64,000 bases of DNA from Salinicola salarius (GTDB lineage: Bacteria > Pseudomonadota > Gammaproteobacteria > Pseudomonadales > Halomonadaceae): contig NZ_PZJT01000002.1 in assembly GCF_003206135.1 (NCBI RefSeq), positions 326,719 through 390,718 of the forward strand, in the 5' to 3' direction. This document shows positions 17,643 through 27,096 of this stretch, one piece after another. The position numbers and the translations under genes are program-made. How positions within the stretch are numbered: position 1 is the first letter of the stretch; each line of letters opens with the position of its first letter. The notes beneath the pieces were generated by a model, which saw nothing but the letters and a program-made list of their open reading frames with translations, was not told the DNA's origin and did no database searches.

Positions 17643-19946
17643 ATTTCCGATTCGTTTTCCCACTCCCTGCGCCAGCTGTGGACGCTGGACAAGTTCGCCT
17701 ACAGCTTCCGCGTGTTCCTGGCATTCAGCGGCGCCATTGCGCTGAGCTGGTCCCAGGATCAGATCTCGCTCGCCATCCCGCTGTTCCTCGGCATCATCGC
17801 CAGCGCTCTCTCCGAGACCGACGACAACTGGGAAGGCCGCGTTCGGGCACTGCTGGTGACGCTGATCTGTTTCCTGGTCGCCTCGAGTTCGGTGGAACTG
17901 CTGTTTCCCTGGCCCTGGCTGTTTGCGCCCGGTCTGGCGCTGTCGGCGTTCACCTTCATCATGCTCGGGGCCATCGAGCAACGTTACGCCACCATCGCCT
18001 CGGCGACGCTGATCCTGTCGGTCTATTCGATGATCAATATCGAGCAGCACGGCGGCACCACCGACGGCAATTTCTGGCATCAGCCGCTGCTGCTGGTCGG
18101 CGGTGCGGCCTGGTACGGGGCGATCTCGGTCGTCTGGTGTGCGCTGTTCTCGCGCCAGCCGGTCAAGCAGAGCATGGCGCAGCTCTACCGGGAGCTGGGC
18201 GAATATCTGATCATCAAGGCGACACTGTTCGAGCCGCTGCGCGGGGTCGATGTCGAAAGCCGTCGCGTCGCGCTGGCGCGCCAGAACGGCCGCGTGGTGA
18301 CCGCGCTCAACCAGGCCAAGGAGATGATCTTCCGCCGGCTCGAGGGCCAGCGTGGCAGCCGCAAGCTCAACCGCTACCTGCGGCTCTATTTCATCGCCCA
18401 GGACATCCACGAGCGGGTCAGCGCCTCTCACTACCCCTATTCGGCATTGACCGAGACCTTCTTCCATCACGACGTGCTGTTCCGCTGCCAGCGGCTACTC
18501 GACCAGCAGGGCCGGGCGTGCAAGCGGCTGGCCAAGGCGCTGCTGCTGCGCCAGCCCTTCGAGCATGGCCAGAGCGAGCAGGCGCTGGAGGATCTGCGGG
18601 CGTCGATCGTCTACCTGCGAGCGCAGCGCAATCCGGAATGGACCCCGCTGCTGCGCTCGCTGCAGGCACTGGGCCGTAACCTGGCGACACTGGAGGACCA
18701 GCTCTCCAGCGCCCACAACCCGGATGCGGTGGTCGATCAGAAGGATGCCAGTCTCCTCGACCGTTCGCCGCGCAGCTTTCGCGACGCCTGGGAGCGCATC
18801 CGCCTCAATCTGACGCCGGGATCGCCGACCTTTCGTCATGCGCTGCGCCTGTCGACCGCGCTGCTGGTGGGCTATGGCGTGCTGCATCTGGTTCATCCGA
18901 CCCAAGGCTACTGGATCCTGCTGACCACGCTGTTCGTGTGTCGGCCCAACTTCGGTGCCACGCGCCGCTTCCTGCGCCAGCGCATCATCGGTACGGTAGT
19001 CGGCCTGGTGGTGGGCTGGGCGCTGATCAGCCTGTTCCCGAACCCGCTGCTCCAGTCGCTGATTTCCGTGGTGGCCGGCGTCGTCTTCTTCGCCAATCGC
19101 GAGAAGCATTACGTCATCGCCACCGCCGCCATCACCACGCTGGTGCTGAGCAGCTTCAACCAGGTCGGCGACGGCTTCGACCTGATCCTGCCGCGGCTGA
19201 TCGATACCCTGATCGGCGCGCTGATATCCGGCCTGGCGGTGTTCTTCATCCTGCCGGACTGGCAGGGGCGGCGCCTGCACAAGGTGGCCTCGACGGCGCT
19301 GACCAACAGCACACTCTATTTGCGCGAGATCATCCACCAGTACGAGGCCGGCAAGCAGGACGACCTCGCCTACCGGCTGGCGCGCCGCAACGCCCACAAT
19401 GCCGATGCCGCGCTCTCCACGGTGCTGGCCAACATGCTGCAGGAGCCGGGGCACTACCGCAAAAAGGACGCCGACGAGGGTTTCCGCTTCCTGGTCGTCT
19501 CCCACACGCTGCTGGGCTATCTCTCGGCTCTGGGCGCGCATCGGGGCGCGCTGGCGGCCAACGAGTCGAATGCCGAAAGCGATGCCGAGATCTATGCCGC
19601 GGCACGGCGGATCGCGGATCGCTTCGACGCCATTGCTGCCAACCTGCAATCGCGCCAGCCCATCGACGATCCCCGGGCCGAGCAGAACGCGCTGGTGGCG
19701 ATCTTCGAGCAGGAGCCCACCGCCGCCCAGGACGACGCCGACGACGAGCGCCGCGTGATCCAGACCCAACTGCTGCACATCAGCCGCCAGCTGGTGCCGA
19801 TGAGCGAAGCGGCGGCCCGGCTGATCGCGCGTCCGGTGGAGACGCCGGGCGAGGGCAAAAGTGGCGACGGAAAGGGTGACGACGGAAAAGATGACGAAGA
19901 GGACAGCGGCGAGAAGATTGGCGGCAAAGCCGCCGAGAATGCTTGA
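17643..19946 (+). CDS. YccS/YhfK family FUSC-type inner-membrane protein, apparent ATT start
   Basis: ~767 residues. It closely follows E. coli YccS over its length: an N-terminal hydrophobic block (~25-150, with ELLFPWPWLF and YATIASATLI), a cytoplasmic middle (AQDIHERVSASHYPY...VLFRCQRLL), a second FUSC membrane block (~375-530, GYWILLTTLFVCRPNFGATR) and a cytoplasmic tail (RNAHNADAALSTVLANML). FUSC proteins are putative efflux or export components; the substrate is unknown. Homology extends upstream of the first GTG (17712) into DKFAYSFR, and an in-frame stop lies at 17610. Between them the only codon with a well-placed ribosome site is ATT 17643 (GGAGAG six bases before). CTG codons at 17667, 17676 and 17685 are alternatives. 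The C-terminus is Asp/Gly/Lys-rich. Confidence 0.9.
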   Translation: MSDSFSHSLRQLWTLDKFAYSFRVFLAFSGAIALSWSQDQISLAIPLFLGIIASALSETDDNWEGRVRALLVTLICFLVASSSVELLFPWPWLFAPGLALSAFTFIMLGAIEQRYATIASATLILSVYSMINIEQHGGTTDGNFWHQPLLLVGGAAWYGAISVVWCALFSRQPVKQSMAQLYRELGEYLIIKATLFEPLRGVDVESRRVALARQNGRVVTALNQAKEMIFRRLEGQRGSRKLNRYLRLYFIAQDIHERVSASHYPYSALTETFFHHDVLFRCQRLLDQQGRACKRLAKALLLRQPFEHGQSEQALEDLRASIVYLRAQRNPEWTPLLRSLQALGRNLATLEDQLSSAHNPDAVVDQKDASLLDRSPRSFRDAWERIRLNLTPGSPTFRHALRLSTALLVGYGVLHLVHPTQGYWILLTTLFVCRPNFGATRRFLRQRIIGTVVGLVVGWALISLFPNPLLQSLISVVAGVVFFANREKHYVIATAAITTLVLSSFNQVGDGFDLILPRLIDTLIGALISGLAVFFILPDWQGRRLHKVASTALTNSTLYLREIIHQYEAGKQDDLAYRLARRNAHNADAALSTVLANMLQEPGHYRKKDADEGFRFLVVSHTLLGYLSALGAHRGALAANESNAESDAEIYAAARRIADRFDAIAANLQSRQPIDDPRAEQNALVAIFEQEPTAAQDDADDERRVIQTQLLHISRQLVPMSEAAARLIARPVETPGEGKSGDGKGDDGKDDEEDSGEKIGGKAAENA

Positions 19947-19979
19947 AGTTCCTGAGCGCGCGGGCGTTACGGCCAGGCT

Positions 19980-22058
19980 TCACACCTGCCCGTAGCGCCC
20001 GGCTTCGTCGCCCAGCCAGCGCTGGATCAGCGGTGGCGCGGCGTCGGGGGCTTCCTCGAGCAGCGCCTGGGCCAAGGCAGTGACGGTATCCAGCAGGTCG
20101 CGGTCGCGCTCGAGATCGGCGATCTTCATCTGCGCCAGCCCGGTCTGGCGGGTGCCGAGCACTTCGCCGGGGCCGCGCAGTTCGAGGTCCTTTTCCGCCA
20201 CCTTGAAGCCGTCGGTGGTGTCGCGCAGGATACCGAGCCGCTGGCGGGAGTGGTTCGACAGCGGCGGGTGGTAGAGCAGCACGCAGTAGCTGTCGACGCT
20301 GCCGCGACCGACCCGGCCGCGGAGCTGATGCAGCTGGGAGAGCCCCAGCCGCTCCGGATTCTCGATGATCATCAGGCTGGCGTTGGGCACGTCGACGCCG
20401 ACCTCGATCACCGTGGTCGCCACCAGCAGATCCAGCTCGCCGCGCTTGAAAGCATCCATCACGTCGGCCTTTTCCTGCGCCTTCATGCGGCCGTGAACCA
20501 GCCCCACGTTCAGCTCCGGCAGTGCTTCCACCAGCGTATCGCGGGTCACCTCGGCTGCCTGGCAGGTCAGCGCTTCCGACTCTTCGATCAGCGTGCAGAC
20601 CCAGTAGGCCTGGCGGCCGTCGGCGCAGGCGTTGCGGATGCGCTGGATCACTTCCGGGCGACGCTCGTCGGGTACCGCCACGGTCTGTACCGGCGTGCGT
20701 CCCGGCGGCAGCTCGTCGATCACCGACAGATCCAGATCGGCGTAGGCGCTCATCGCCAGCGTCCGCGGGATCGGGGTGGCGGTCATGATCAGCTGATGCG
20801 GGGTCAGACCGCCGGATTCGCCCTTCTGGCGCAGCGCGAGGCGCTGGTGAACGCCGAAGCGATGCTGCTCGTCGATCACCGCCAGCCCCAGGCGATGAAA
20901 GGCCACGTCATCCTGGAACAGCGCGTGGGTGCCGACCGCGACCTGCACGCGGCCGTCGGCGATGGCCGCCTTGGTGTCCAGCCGGGCCTTGCCCTTGAGC
21001 TTGCCGGCCAGCCAGCCGACTTCGATCCCCAGCGGTTCGAGCCAGGCACGGAATTGGCGGAAGTGCTGCTCGGCGAGAATCTCGGTAGGGGCCATCACCG
21101 CCGCCTGGCAGCCGCCGGCGATGGCGTTCAGCACCGCCATGGCGGCGACCACGGTCTTGCCCGAGCCGACATCGCCCTGCACCAGCCGCAGCATCGGCAC
21201 TTCCCGCTCCAGGTCCCGCCCGATTTCTTCCAGCACCCGGCGCTGCGCCTGGGTCAGCGAGAACGGCAGCTGGGTCAGAAAGCGTGCCTGCAGGTTGCTG
21301 CTCGCCGCGAGCCGGGGCGCGCCATCGGTCTGAATGCGCAGGCGCACCTGGCGCAAACTCAACTGGTGAGCCAGCAGCTCTTCCAGCGCCAGCCGTCGCT
21401 GTGCCGGGTGGCGGCCATCGGCCAGGCGTTCCTGCGGGGCGTCCGGCGGCGGCTCGTGCAGATAGCGCAGCGATTCGATCAGCCCCGGCAGCCGAAAACG
21501 GCCGCGCAGCGGTTCGGGAATCCACTCCGGCAAGCTCTCGGGCGCCTGTTCGAGCCGCTTCAGCGCCTGCTGGATCAGAGCACGCAGGCGCGGTTGCGCG
21601 AGACCTTCGGTGGCGGGATAGATCGGCGTCAGATGCTCGTCGACCGGGGCGGAATCGGCTTGAACCAGGCGGTATTCCGGATGATAGATCTCGAGCCCGG
21701 TGCTGCCGGCGCGGGCCTCGCCGAAGCAGCGTACTCGAACACCCTTGACGAACTGTTGCTGCTGGGCCGGCGAAAAATGAAAGAAGCGCAGGCTGAGAAT
21801 GCCGGAGCCGTCCTTGAGCCGGACCAGCAGGCTTCGCCGACGGCCGCGGACGACCTCTGCCGCGCTGACTTCGCCCTCGACCACGGCTTCGGTGCCGGCA
21901 CGCAAGGTGCCGATGGGCGTGATCCGTGTCCGATCCTGATAGCGCAGCGGCAGATGAAACAGCAGGTCGACGACTTGCTCGATGCGCAGCCGGGCCAGCT
22001 TGCCGGCCAGCGCCTCGCCGACGCCGGAGAGGTCGGTTACCGGCACATCAAGGCTCAT
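19980..22058 (-). CDS. recG: ATP-dependent DNA helicase RecG
   Basis: A 692-residue SF2 helicase, standard length. An N-terminal wedge/OB domain (~1-150, SVGEAL..., YRTR-like LRYQDRT) precedes helicase motif I (QGDVGSGKT, ~293-301), DEQHRFG (motif II, ~395), MTATPIPRT (motif III) and motif VI (QLRGRVGRG, ~583). The C-terminal TRG region (DGFKVAEKDLELRGPGEVLGTRQTG) is complete. It remodels stalled replication forks and branch-migrates Holliday junctions. The start overlaps the oxyR end by ATGA, giving an oxyR-recG operon as in pseudomonads. Confidence 0.97.
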   Translation of the reverse strand: MSLDVPVTDLSGVGEALAGKLARLRIEQVVDLLFHLPLRYQDRTRITPIGTLRAGTEAVVEGEVSAAEVVRGRRRSLLVRLKDGSGILSLRFFHFSPAQQQQFVKGVRVRCFGEARAGSTGLEIYHPEYRLVQADSAPVDEHLTPIYPATEGLAQPRLRALIQQALKRLEQAPESLPEWIPEPLRGRFRLPGLIESLRYLHEPPPDAPQERLADGRHPAQRRLALEELLAHQLSLRQVRLRIQTDGAPRLAASSNLQARFLTQLPFSLTQAQRRVLEEIGRDLEREVPMLRLVQGDVGSGKTVVAAMAVLNAIAGGCQAAVMAPTEILAEQHFRQFRAWLEPLGIEVGWLAGKLKGKARLDTKAAIADGRVQVAVGTHALFQDDVAFHRLGLAVIDEQHRFGVHQRLALRQKGESGGLTPHQLIMTATPIPRTLAMSAYADLDLSVIDELPPGRTPVQTVAVPDERRPEVIQRIRNACADGRQAYWVCTLIEESEALTCQAAEVTRDTLVEALPELNVGLVHGRMKAQEKADVMDAFKRGELDLLVATTVIEVGVDVPNASLMIIENPERLGLSQLHQLRGRVGRGSVDSYCVLLYHPPLSNHSRQRLGILRDTTDGFKVAEKDLELRGPGEVLGTRQTGLAQMKIADLERDRDLLDTVTALAQALLEEAPDAAPPLIQRWLGDEAGRYGQV

Positions 22059-22975
22059 GCGGCCTCGACGTCGCTACTCTGGATTTTATCGATCGCCTGA
22101 ATCAGCGCATCGATCGCCTTGGGCCGCGGGAAACTGGCGCGCCATGCCAGCGCGACGCTGCGTGTGGGCGCGCTGCCCTTGAAGGGCCGACTCTCCAGCA
22201 GGCCACCTTCATAGTGGTTGGTGCCGATCGCCAGTCTGGGCAGGACCGTGATGCCCAGCCCCGACGCGACCATGTGGCGGATGGTTTCCAGCGAGCCGCC
22301 CTCGGCGATCAATGTGTTGGCGGGATTGTTGAGCTGCACGCTGATCGCCGGGCAGGCTTCCAGGATCTGATCGCGGAAGCAGTGACCCTCGCCGAGCAGC
22401 AACAGCCGTTCGGTGAGCAGGTCCTCCTTGGCGATCGCCGCCTTCTCCGTCCACGGATGGCCGGCCGGCAGCAGCACCTCGAACGGCTCTTCGTAGAGCG
22501 TCTTGGTGACTACGTCGGACTCGTTGAATGGCAGCGCCACGAAGATCGCATCGAGCTCGCCGCCACGTAGCTTGCGCCGCAGCTCGCCGGTGAAGCTCTC
22601 CTCGATATAGAGCGGCATCTGCGGCGCGATGCGCGACAGCGCCGGAACCAGATGCGGAAACAGATAGGGGCCGATGGTATAGATCGCGCCGATCCGCAGC
22701 GGGCTGATCAACTGGTCCTTGCCTTCGGTGGCCATCTCCCGGATCAGCGTGGCCTGCTCCAGCACGCGATGCGCCTGCTCGACGATCCGCTCGCCCAGCG
22801 GCGTCACCTGGACGGTGGACTTGGAGCGTTCGAACAGGGCGATGCCGAGTTCGTCCTCGAGTTTCTTGACGGCCACCGAGAGCGTCGGCTGTGAAACGAA
22901 GCAGCGTTCGGCAGCGCGGCCGAAATGGCGCTCCTGGGCCAAGGTTACGATGTAGCGGAGTTCTGTTAGAGTCAT
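22055..22975 (-). CDS. oxyR: Peroxide-sensing LysR regulator OxyR
   Basis: 306 residues. The LysR HTH (~1-60) begins MTLTELRYIV, with FGRAAERCFVSQPTLS as the recognition region. Both redox cysteines are at the E. coli positions: Cys199 (GEGHCFRDQ) and Cys208 (EACP). SLETIRHMVASGLGITVLP is the conserved effector segment. Hydrogen peroxide forms the Cys199-Cys208 disulfide and switches on antioxidant genes. It is translationally coupled to recG. The start at 22975 gives the standard N-terminus; a GTG at 23005 would add ten residues. Confidence 0.95.
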   Translation of the reverse strand: MTLTELRYIVTLAQERHFGRAAERCFVSQPTLSVAVKKLEDELGIALFERSKSTVQVTPLGERIVEQAHRVLEQATLIREMATEGKDQLISPLRIGAIYTIGPYLFPHLVPALSRIAPQMPLYIEESFTGELRRKLRGGELDAIFVALPFNESDVVTKTLYEEPFEVLLPAGHPWTEKAAIAKEDLLTERLLLLGEGHCFRDQILEACPAISVQLNNPANTLIAEGGSLETIRHMVASGLGITVLPRLAIGTNHYEGGLLESRPFKGSAPTRSVALAWRASFPRPKAIDALIQAIDKIQSSDVEAA

Positions 22976-23087
22976 TGGCTGGGACCGGAAGGCTCCCTGT
23001 CGCACGAAGTCAGTGTGTGGTTCTCGAGGTCATTCGCGTCCTCAGGGACGAGTCATCAAGGACGTTTTACCAAGAGGCTAGGGAAAG

Positions 23088-23966
23088 GTGAAGAAAACTA
23101 CGCTAATTCTCGGCTGCGGCGATATCGGCACCCAGCTCGGGAAACAACTGATCGAGGCCGGTCATCGCGTGATCGGCGCGCGCCGCAATGTCGAGGCGCT
23201 CGCCGGCACCGGCATCGAAGCGGTGGCGCTCGATATTACCGATGAAGCCGCGCTGGCGGCACTGCCGGATGCAGACATCGTGATCTACACGGTGACGGCA
23301 GACCGGTTCGAGGAGTCGGCCTACGAGGCGGCATATCCGATGGGCCTGAAGTCGGTTCTACAGACATTCGGTGCCCGTGAAAAGAAACCCGAGCGGGTGT
23401 TTTTCGTCTCCTCGACCAGCGTCTATGCCCAGCAGGGCGGCGAAGAGGTGGACGAGACCTCGGTGACCGAACCCCACGGTTTCTCGGGGATACTGATGCG
23501 CGAGGCCGAGCAGGCGCTGCTCGCGCACGATCTGCCCGGCACGGCCATCCGCTTCTCGGGAATCTACGGCCCGGGTCGCGACCGGCTGATCCGCCAGGTG
23601 AGCGAAGGCCGAATCGCCGCCGCCAATCCACCGATGTACTCCAACCGCATTCACCGCGACGACTGCGCGGGCGTGATCGCTCACCTGATCCAGCTGGCGC
23701 TGGACGGCAAGCCGCTGGAGCCGGTCTATCTCGCCAGCGACTGCGATTCGGCGCCACTGCACGAGGTGATGGCCTGGATCGCCGGGCGGCTCAAGGTCGA
23801 GACGCCGGAGGTCATCCAATCGCCGCTGCGCCGCCGCTCCAGCAAGCGCTGCAACAACCGGCTGCTGCTCGAATCCGGTTACACGTTTCGTTATCCCACC
23901 TTCCGCGAAGGTTACGAGGACGTGCTCAGGCAGGGTGGTTTCCTGCCCGCCGCGGAAACCGCCTGA
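23088..23966 (+). CDS. NAD(P)-dependent epimerase/SDR-family protein, YeeZ-like
   Basis: A 292-residue Rossmann-fold protein. LILGCGDIGTQLGKQL (~6-21) is the dinucleotide loop, followed by ITDEAALAALPDADIVIYTV, the SSTSVYAQQGG strand and VDETS, then RFSGIYGPGRDRL, the extended-SDR pattern with the usual catalytic Tyr region altered (SSTSVYAQ). The family resembles E. coli YeeZ, whose substrate is unknown. A GTG start follows AGGGAAA. It is divergent from oxyR, so it could be an OxyR-region gene, but no site was identified. Downstream comes a terminator hairpin, then phnC. Confidence 0.75.
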   Translation: MKKTTLILGCGDIGTQLGKQLIEAGHRVIGARRNVEALAGTGIEAVALDITDEAALAALPDADIVIYTVTADRFEESAYEAAYPMGLKSVLQTFGAREKKPERVFFVSSTSVYAQQGGEEVDETSVTEPHGFSGILMREAEQALLAHDLPGTAIRFSGIYGPGRDRLIRQVSEGRIAAANPPMYSNRIHRDDCAGVIAHLIQLALDGKPLEPVYLASDCDSAPLHEVMAWIAGRLKVETPEVIQSPLRRRSSKRCNNRLLLESGYTFRYPTFREGYEDVLRQGGFLPAAETA

Positions 23967-24070
23967 CGCGCGTTAGATGGCCGGTATCGTCTCCCGTCGG
24001 ATGTGACGATTCGACGACGAATTCGTGTCAACACGATGACGGCCGCCGCCAACCTGCTGATACTCCTCAT

Positions 24071-24093
24071 AAAGCGCCTGCGGGCGCTTTTTT
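24071..24093 (+). terminator. Rho-independent terminator before the phn locus
   Basis: AAAGCGCC (24071-24078) pairs with GGCGCTTT (24083-24090) around a four-base loop and continues in T residues. It separates the upstream epimerase gene from phnC. Confidence 0.85.
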
Positions 24094-24134
24094 CGTGGCG
24101 TTTTTTGCCCCCATCCTTGTCACCGTTTCTTAAT

Positions 24135-24144
24135 TGTCTAGATA
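24135..24144. promoter_or_regulatory. Candidate PhnF operator upstream of phnC
   Basis: TGTCTAGATA followed by AAT lies 74 bp before the phnC start. The same 13 bases with one change (TGTCTAGACAAAT) recur at the phnF start. A near-perfect palindrome is what a dimeric GntR/HutC-family repressor would bind. Confidence 0.6.
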
Positions 24145-24217
24145 AATAACCGTCACACGACGTCGCCAGACTGTGTCCAACCTTTTCGGGTTCCAAACAC
24201 TTTCCGGGACGAATCGT

Positions 24218-25042
24218 ATGACCGCCATCATTAGCGTCGAACGGCTCGACAAATCCTTCGGCAACCACGCCGCGCTGCGCGAGGTGGGTTTCGAGATCGC
24301 CAGCGGCGAAATGGTCACCCTGATCGGGCCGTCGGGCTCCGGCAAGTCGACCCTGCTGCGCCATCTCATCGGTCTGACCCGTGCCGACCGCCAGTCGCAC
24401 GGTCACGTCAGAGTGCTGGATCGCGACGTGCAGCGCCAGGGACGACTGGTCGGCGCGCGTCGCGAGCAGCGCCGTCGTGCCGGCTACATCTTTCAGCAGT
24501 TCAATCTCGTCGGCCGCCTGAGCGTGCTGACCAACGTGCTGATCGGCCACCTCGGGGCGATGCCGCGATGGCGGGCACTGATGGGCCGCTTCACCCAGTA
24601 CGAACGGGACCTGGCGCTGCGCGCACTCGAGCGGGTCGGCATCGTCGGTCTCGCCCACCAGCGCGCCAACACCCTTTCCGGCGGCCAGATGCAGCGCGTC
24701 GCCATTGCCCGGGCGCTGGTCCAGGAGGCCGAAGTGATCTTCGCCGACGAGCCGATCGCCTCCCTCGATCCGCGCAGCGCCCGCGAGGTGATGGAAATCC
24801 TCCAGCGCATCAACCGCGAGGACGGCCGCACCATCGTCGTCACCCTGCACCAGGTCGAGGTCGCGCGCCGCTACTGCCGCCGCGCCATCGCCCTCAAGCA
24901 GGGGCGGCTCTACTACGACGGGCCGATCGAAGGCCTCACCGATAGCCGCCTGCAGGCGCTCTACGAGAACGCCGGTCTCGACGAGCTCGAATCCCGCCAG
25001 CCCGATCACCGGATGGCGACGCTGCTGCATGCGGTGGGCTGA
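24218..25042 (+). CDS. phnC: Phosphonate ABC transporter ATP-binding protein PhnC
   Basis: 274 residues. Walker [10 protein letters not shown] (~38-46), Q-loop in FQQFNLV, signature [13 protein letters not shown] (~152-164), Walker [14 protein letters not shown] and the switch His in TLHQVE. The [25 protein letters not shown] segment is typical of PhnC. It energises phosphonate/phosphate-ester import with PhnD and PhnE. It is the first gene of the phn locus; ATG 24218 is chosen by homology with a GGGAC upstream. The C-terminal ~20 residues extend a little beyond the core. Confidence 0.95.
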   Translation: MTAIISVERLDKSFGNHAALREVGFEIASGEMVTLIGPSGSGKSTLLRHLIGLTRADRQSHGHVRVLDRDVQRQGRLVGARREQRRRAGYIFQQFNLVGRLSVLTNVLIGHLGAMPRWRALMGRFTQYERDLALRALERVGIVGLAHQRANTLSGGQMQRVAIARALVQEAEVIFADEPIASLDPRSAREVMEILQRINREDGRTIVVTLHQVEVARRYCRRAIALKQGRLYYDGPIEGLTDSRLQALYENAGLDELESRQPDHRMATLLHAVG

Positions 25043-25129
25043 GCCGAGCGAGCGCTGCAGGACCACCGCCATACCCACGACCGATCCCTGACTATCGATC
25101 ACCAACCCCCGACGCTTCGAGGAAACGAC

Positions 25130-26173
25130 ATGATCTCATCCCGTCTACGCCGTGCGGCCCTGCCGCTGATCGCCGGACTCGGCCTGTTCGGCACCACGCT
25201 GGCCGTCAGTTCGGCCCAGGCCGCTGACGAGCCGCTGCGCTTCGGCATCATCTCTACCGAATCGAGCTCCAACCAGTCGACCCAGTGGCAGCCGTTTCTG
25301 GACGACATGACCGAGGCGCTGGGCGTCGAGGTCCAGCCGTTCTTCGCCACCGACTACGCCGCGGTAATCCAGGCGATGCGCTTCGACAAGGTCGATCTCG
25401 CCTGGTACGGCAACAAGTCGGCGATGGAAGCGGTGGATCGCGCCGGCGGCGAAATTTTCGCCCAGACCGTCGCCGCCAACGGCGCACCGGGCTACTGGAG
25501 CCTGATGATCGTCAACAAGAAGAGCCCCTACGACTCGGTCGACGACGTGCTGGATCACGCCAGCGAACTGACCTTCGGCAACGGCGATCCCAACTCTACC
25601 TCGGGCTATCTGGTACCGGGCTACTACGTCTTCGCCAAGAACCACGTCGATCCCGCCACCGCGTTCAAGCGCACGCTCAATTCCAATCACGAGACCAATG
25701 CGCTGACCGTGGCCAACGGCCAGGTCGATGTCGCGACGTTCAACACCGAAAGCATGGAGCGCCTGGAGATCACCCATCCCGACAAGGCCGACCAGCTCAA
25801 GGTGATCTGGAAGTCGCCGCTGATCCCCTCCGATCCGCTGGTCTGGCGTACCGATCTACCGCAGGAAACCAAGGACGAGCTGCGCGATTTCTTCCTGAGC
25901 TACGGCGATACCGACAAGCAGAAGCAGATTCTCGAACCGCTGCAGTGGTCCGGTTTTGCCGCTTCCGACAACGACCAGCTGCTGCCGATCCGTCAGCTCG
26001 AACTGTTCAAGCAGCGCGCCCAGCTCGCCGCCGACGATTCGATCGATGCCGAGGAGAAGCAGCAGCAACTCGCGGATATCGACGCTCGCCTCGAATCGCT
26101 GAACCAGCGCATGGATGCCCGCGAAGCCGCGCAGGCCAAGCAGGCCGACAACACCACGGCAATGGCCAACTGA
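25130..26173 (+). CDS. phnD: Phosphonate ABC transporter periplasmic binding protein PhnD
   Basis: 347 residues with a clear signal peptide ([25 protein letters not shown], cut near residue 32). The PhnD fold begins [11 protein letters not shown], with [26 protein letters not shown] forming the ligand site. [20 protein letters not shown] supplies the Ser/Thr that hold the phosphonate group. The C-terminus (~290-347) is a charged, Gln/Ala-rich helix ([20 protein letters not shown]), longer than the minimal family. It captures phosphonates for PhnE/PhnC and lies 87 bp downstream of phnC. Confidence 0.95.
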   Translation: MISSRLRRAALPLIAGLGLFGTTLAVSSAQAADEPLRFGIISTESSSNQSTQWQPFLDDMTEALGVEVQPFFATDYAAVIQAMRFDKVDLAWYGNKSAMEAVDRAGGEIFAQTVAANGAPGYWSLMIVNKKSPYDSVDDVLDHASELTFGNGDPNSTSGYLVPGYYVFAKNHVDPATAFKRTLNSNHETNALTVANGQVDVATFNTESMERLEITHPDKADQLKVIWKSPLIPSDPLVWRTDLPQETKDELRDFFLSYGDTDKQKQILEPLQWSGFAASDNDQLLPIRQLELFKQRAQLAADDSIDAEEKQQQLADIDARLESLNQRMDAREAAQAKQADNTTAMAN

Positions 26174-26267
26174 GGTTCCGCTCCCGGCCGGCGGCAGATC
26201 GACTCTTCGACCTGCCGCCGACGATCGAGCTCCGATCCTCATCGATCTCTTCGTCAGGACAACGCAC

Positions 26268-27062
26268 ATGCAAAGCGCCTCTTCCCTCGACATGCAAGCC
26301 CGCGCCGGCAAGCGCAGCTGGACCACGCTGCTGGGCTGGGCGGTTGCCGCAGGCGTGCTCGGCTGGGCCTGGCAGGGCGCCGAAATGGCCCCGGGCCTGC
26401 TGGTCAGCAACGCCGGCAACATGGCCACGCTCGCCGCCGACTTCGTGCCGCCGACCTTCGGCAGTCTCGATCACTACATCGACCAGATGCTGGTGACCAT
26501 CCAGATCGCGATCTGGGGCACGCTGCTGGCGGTGCTGTTCGCCATCCCGTTCGGCCTGCTCTCCTCGGACAACCTGGCGCCGTGGTGGATCAACCAGCCG
26601 GTACGACGCCTGATGGATGCGTGCCGCGCGATCAACGAACTGGTGTTCGCGATGCTGTTCGTGGTCGCCGTCGGCCTGGGGCCGTTCGCCGGCACCATGG
26701 CGCTGTTCGTCCACACCACCGGCGTGCTCGCCAAGCTGTTCTCGGAAGCGGTGGAAGCCACCGATGCCGGGCCGATGGAAGGCGTTCGCGTCACCGGCGC
26801 CGGGCGACTGGAAGAGATTATCTTCGGCCTGATCCCCCAGGTTCTGCCGCTGTGGATTTCGGTCAGCCTGTACCGCTTCGAGTCCAACATTCGCTCCGCC
26901 ACGGTGCTCGGCATGGTCGGCGGCGGCGGAATCGGCGTCTCGCTGTGGGAAACCATGCGCGGATTCCAGTACACCGAGACCGCCACGATCATGCTGGTGA
27001 TCATCGTTGCCGTCACTTTGCTCGATATGGCGTCGCAGCGTGTTCGCAAACGCTTCATCTGA
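26268..27062 (+). CDS. phnE: Phosphonate ABC transporter permease PhnE
   Basis: 264 residues with about six membrane helices. The BPD_transp_1 fold has the EAA loop [18 protein letters not shown]...GLIPQVLP, which docks PhnC. The conserved PhnE segments [12 protein letters not shown] and [18 protein letters not shown] are present. Only one permease gene is present, so it presumably homodimerises. ATG 26268 follows a CAGGAC-type site. It ends just before a strong terminator that separates the transporter genes from phnF. Confidence 0.94.
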   Translation: MQSASSLDMQARAGKRSWTTLLGWAVAAGVLGWAWQGAEMAPGLLVSNAGNMATLAADFVPPTFGSLDHYIDQMLVTIQIAIWGTLLAVLFAIPFGLLSSDNLAPWWINQPVRRLMDACRAINELVFAMLFVVAVGLGPFAGTMALFVHTTGVLAKLFSEAVEATDAGPMEGVRVTGAGRLEEIIFGLIPQVLPLWISVSLYRFESNIRSATVLGMVGGGGIGVSLWETMRGFQYTETATIMLVIIVAVTLLDMASQRVRKRFI

Positions 27063-27064
27063 TG

Positions 27065-27086
27065 CCGGGGCTTCCCCCGGTTTTTT
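27065..27086 (+). terminator. Rho-independent terminator after phnE
   Basis: CCGGGG (27065-27070), loop CTTC, CCCCGG (27075-27080), then six T. It sits 3 bp after the phnE stop and only ~10 bp before the phnF start, so it probably tunes expression of the lyase genes relative to the transporter. Confidence 0.85.
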
Positions 27087-27096
27087 GGGTCCGATG

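Noticed and set aside
24118..24145. TTGTCACCGTTTCTTAATTG considered as a Pho box for phnC
   Set aside because: One half fits, the second does not; the spacing is right but the match is too weak to call.
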